A stretch of DNA of 23,333 nt from Bacteroidota bacterium (lineage in GTDB: Bacteria; Bacteroidota; Bacteroidia; Flavobacteriales; Weeksellaceae). This document shows, piece by piece, positions 21,351-23,333 of the stretch. The stretch spans positions 1-23,333 of the forward strand of contig JAEWIR010000022.1 in NCBI GenBank assembly GCA_023386965.1. The letters run 5' to 3'. Position 1 is the first letter of the stretch; each line of letters opens with the position of its first letter. The notes beneath the pieces were generated by a model. The model did not search any database. It was given only the letters and a program-made list of their open reading frames with translations, and was not told the origin of the DNA. A program made the translations under genes and the position numbers.

Positions 21351-23333
21351 ATGAAGATTTCGAACAATTGGCTGAATGATTATATAAAAACTGAACTGAA
21401 ACCCGAAAAAACTGCTGATTATCTTACAGATATCGGTCTGGAGGTAGAAGGCATTGAAACATTTGAAAATATAGTGGGCGGGCTGGAAGGTATCGTGGTT
21501 GGTAAAGTGCTGACTTGCGAAAAACATCCCAACGCCGACAAACTGAGTATAACAACCGTAGATACCGGTGGTGAGCCCGTACAGATTATATGTGGTGCGC
21601 CTAATGTGGCTGCCGGTCAAACTGTGGCGGTAGCCGTTCCAGGAACAGTTATTCATACCCGCGACGGAGGTTCCTTTGAAATTAAGGAGGCTAAGATACG
21701 TGGCGAAAAATCACAGGGAATGATTTGCGCCGAAGATGAAATCGGATTGGGGGACAGCCATGATGGGATCATGGTTCTGGACAGTTCCAAATTTGAGGTG
21801 GGTACGCCGCTGGCCGCTTATTACCAAATTGAAAAAGACCATATTTATGAAATTGGACTTACTCCCAACCGGACAGATGCCATGTCGCATTATGGGGTGG
21901 CACGCGATCTCAATGCCTTTCTTGTTACCAACAGCTTAAAGTCCGAATTTGAAAAAGCATCTCTTCAACCCATATTGTTCACAGGAAGTAATGATTTTCA
22001 GATTGAAATTGAAGACTCTGCACTTTGTCTGCGCTATATCGGTGCTGTAATCGAGGGTGTAACCGTTGCTGAATCACCGGAGTGGCTTAAAAACAGACTG
22101 AAGAGCATTGGTTTGGCATCTACCAATAATGTGGTAGATATCACTAATTATATTCTTCACAGTTTCGGACAGCCATTGCATGCATTCGATGCCGACCGGA
22201 TTGCAGGTAAAAAAGTGGTGGTGGGTCACAGTCATCCAGGCACTGACTTTACGACGCTGGACGGTATTTCGCGCAAGCTGAACGGTTCCGAAATAATGAT
22301 TAAGGACGCTAATGGTGATCCGCTGTGCATCGCCGGTGTGCTGGGAGGCCTGGATTCGGGTGTTTCCGCGTCAACCAAGACTCTGTTTTTGGAAAGTGCC
22401 TATTTCAATCCCGTGGCGGTGAGAAAAGCAGCAAAGGCACACAGCATTAATACTGATGCATCTTTCCGCTTTGAGAGAGGTGCAGATCCTGCAATGACAT
22501 TAACAGCCCTTACATATGCCGTGAAGATGCTTGAAGAACTTGCAGGCGGAAGACTTACAGGCAGTATCCTTGAACATTATCCTGAAACAATTGAAGACCA
22601 CTATATTATCTTAAGGTTTTCCCGTATTGAACAGCTGCTCGGAACGAAGATTCACCGCGAGAAGGTGAAAGAAATTTTAAAAGCATTGGAAATCACCGTC
22701 CTGAACGATATCCAGAATGGTCTTGAGATCTCCGTTCCTGCTTACCGCGCGGATGTAACCAGGGAGGTGGATGTGATTGAGGAAATTCTGAGGATTTACG
22801 GCTATAATAAAATAGAAACGCCTAAGAAAAACTCATTTTCTTCAGTTAAATTAGGTGTTCAGGACCGTGCACAATTGGAAAACGCCTGGGCGGCAAGCTT
22901 GCAGGGTAATGGTTTTAATGAGGTGATGAATAATTCACTGACCAGTGTAAAGGACACGGAAAACGCGGTAAAACTGCTTAATCCGCTGAGTAATGATTTG
23001 GCTTATATGCGCAAATCACTTCTTGAAGGGATGCTGGATAATGCGGCTTACAATATAAACCGTAAATCTGCTGACCTGAAATTTTTTGAACTTGGAAATA
23101 TCTATCATAAAAAAGAGAAATACGAAGAAAGAAAACAGCTGGCCCTCCTGGTTACAGGCCGCGAAACAGCGGAGAACTGGCTGGTGCAGAAATCTGCTAC
23201 CGACTTCTATTATCTTAAAGGCTATGTAAATCTTTTGCTGAGTCATTTGGGCATTGTTCTGGAAGAAAAGCCGCTCAGCGATGATCGCTTCTCCGAAGCA
23301 CTGGAGATTGTTTCCGCCGGCAGGACTGTTGCG
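21351..23333 (+). CDS. pheT: Phenylalanine-tRNA ligase beta subunit, cut by window end
   Basis: Beta subunit of the alpha2-beta2 enzyme that charges tRNA-Phe. The visible part is 661 codons in one open frame from MKISNNWLNDYI, against about 800 residues for the family; the C-terminus lies beyond the window. Domains in order: an N-terminal tRNA-binding OB fold (about 40-150, KHPNADKLSITTVD, QIICGAPNVAAGQ, AKIRGEKSQGMICAEDEIGL); the B3/4 region, where editing occurs in relatives (about 215-395, STNNVVDITNYILHSFGQPLHAFD); the B5 domain (about 415-490, SVPAYRADVTREVDVIEEILRIYGYN); and the start of the catalytic-like core (LLNPLSNDLAYMRKSLLEGML). A GATATTTG near 21271 is close to a -7 element; the remaining 72-base leader has only a weak GGCCC/GGGCT pairing. 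Confidence 0.95.
   Translation, partial: MKISNNWLNDYIKTELKPEKTADYLTDIGLEVEGIETFENIVGGLEGIVVGKVLTCEKHPNADKLSITTVDTGGEPVQIICGAPNVAAGQTVAVAVPGTVIHTRDGGSFEIKEAKIRGEKSQGMICAEDEIGLGDSHDGIMVLDSSKFEVGTPLAAYYQIEKDHIYEIGLTPNRTDAMSHYGVARDLNAFLVTNSLKSEFEKASLQPILFTGSNDFQIEIEDSALCLRYIGAVIEGVTVAESPEWLKNRLKSIGLASTNNVVDITNYILHSFGQPLHAFDADRIAGKKVVVGHSHPGTDFTTLDGISRKLNGSEIMIKDANGDPLCIAGVLGGLDSGVSASTKTLFLESAYFNPVAVRKAAKAHSINTDASFRFERGADPAMTLTALTYAVKMLEELAGGRLTGSILEHYPETIEDHYIILRFSRIEQLLGTKIHREKVKEILKALEITVLNDIQNGLEISVPAYRADVTREVDVIEEILRIYGYNKIETPKKNSFSSVKLGVQDRAQLENAWAASLQGNGFNEVMNNSLTSVKDTENAVKLLNPLSNDLAYMRKSLLEGMLDNAAYNINRKSADLKFFELGNIYHKKEKYEERKQLALLVTGRETAENWLVQKSATDFYYLKGYVNLLLSHLGIVLEEKPLSDDRFSEALEIVSAGRTVA

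Noticed and set aside
21282..21656. A minus-strand frame opposite the pheT start
   Set aside because: pheT is certain on the plus strand; the frame looks like a translated shadow.
1..23333. CRISPR arrays, tRNA genes, insertion sequences or prophage genes
   Set aside because: I saw no regularly spaced repeats, no tRNA-like cloverleaf with CCA context, and no transposase, integrase or phage structural gene.

Overview
The window looks like a chromosomal segment from a member of the Bacteroidota, class Flavobacteriia, probably close to Chryseobacterium, Kaistella or Elizabethkingia. The evidence is the gliding-motility pair gldB-gldC, a PafA-type alkaline phosphatase, A-rich sequence in place of Shine-Dalgarno sites before most starts, and repeated promoters of the Bacteroidota form (TTG, 19-20 bases, TAnnTTTG). 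I see no rRNA, tRNA, CRISPR array, insertion sequence or integrase. Most of the window is ordinary core genome, with a few accessory-looking genes.

Left part (1-4061). A minus-strand cysE-cysM pair makes cysteine; cysM is cut by the window edge. A monocistronic plus-strand mdh follows and ends in a strong terminator that also serves the convergent gene after it. That gene, 2415-4061 on the minus strand, is the most unusual one here. It is a distant relative of the cholesterol-dependent cytolysins (thiol-activated cytolysin/CDC-like family) with no signal peptide and no recognisable undecapeptide.

Middle (4062-9335). After a 376-base intergenic region comes an exported PafA-type alkaline phosphatase with a complete active site. 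Next, on the minus strand, is a membrane-anchored barnase-type ribonuclease with its barstar-type inhibitor, downstream of nadE. gldB and gldC diverge from nadE.

Housekeeping block (9442-14571). This holds a PLP-dependent trans-sulfuration enzyme, a DinB-like protein overlapping a YchJ-like zinc protein, a convergent VF530 (DUF2132) protein, tsaC and a CCA-adding enzyme (both acting on tRNA), and thiol peroxidase.

Right part (14630-23333). A DUF763 protein and a Crp/Fnr-type regulator lead into about 5 kb of small single-domain proteins: DinB, SnoaL/NTF2, VOC, SRPBCC/AHSA1, a lipoprotein, DUF1801, a double VOC, and two tandem SRPBCC paralogues. Spacing suggests a DinB gene alone, a SnoaL-VOC pair, and a six-gene operon (18078-21169). 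The window ends inside pheT.

The best candidates for a less-described system are the signal-less CDC-like protein, the anchored barnase/barstar pair with a built-in cysteine pair, and the Crp/Fnr-led ligand-binding cluster.
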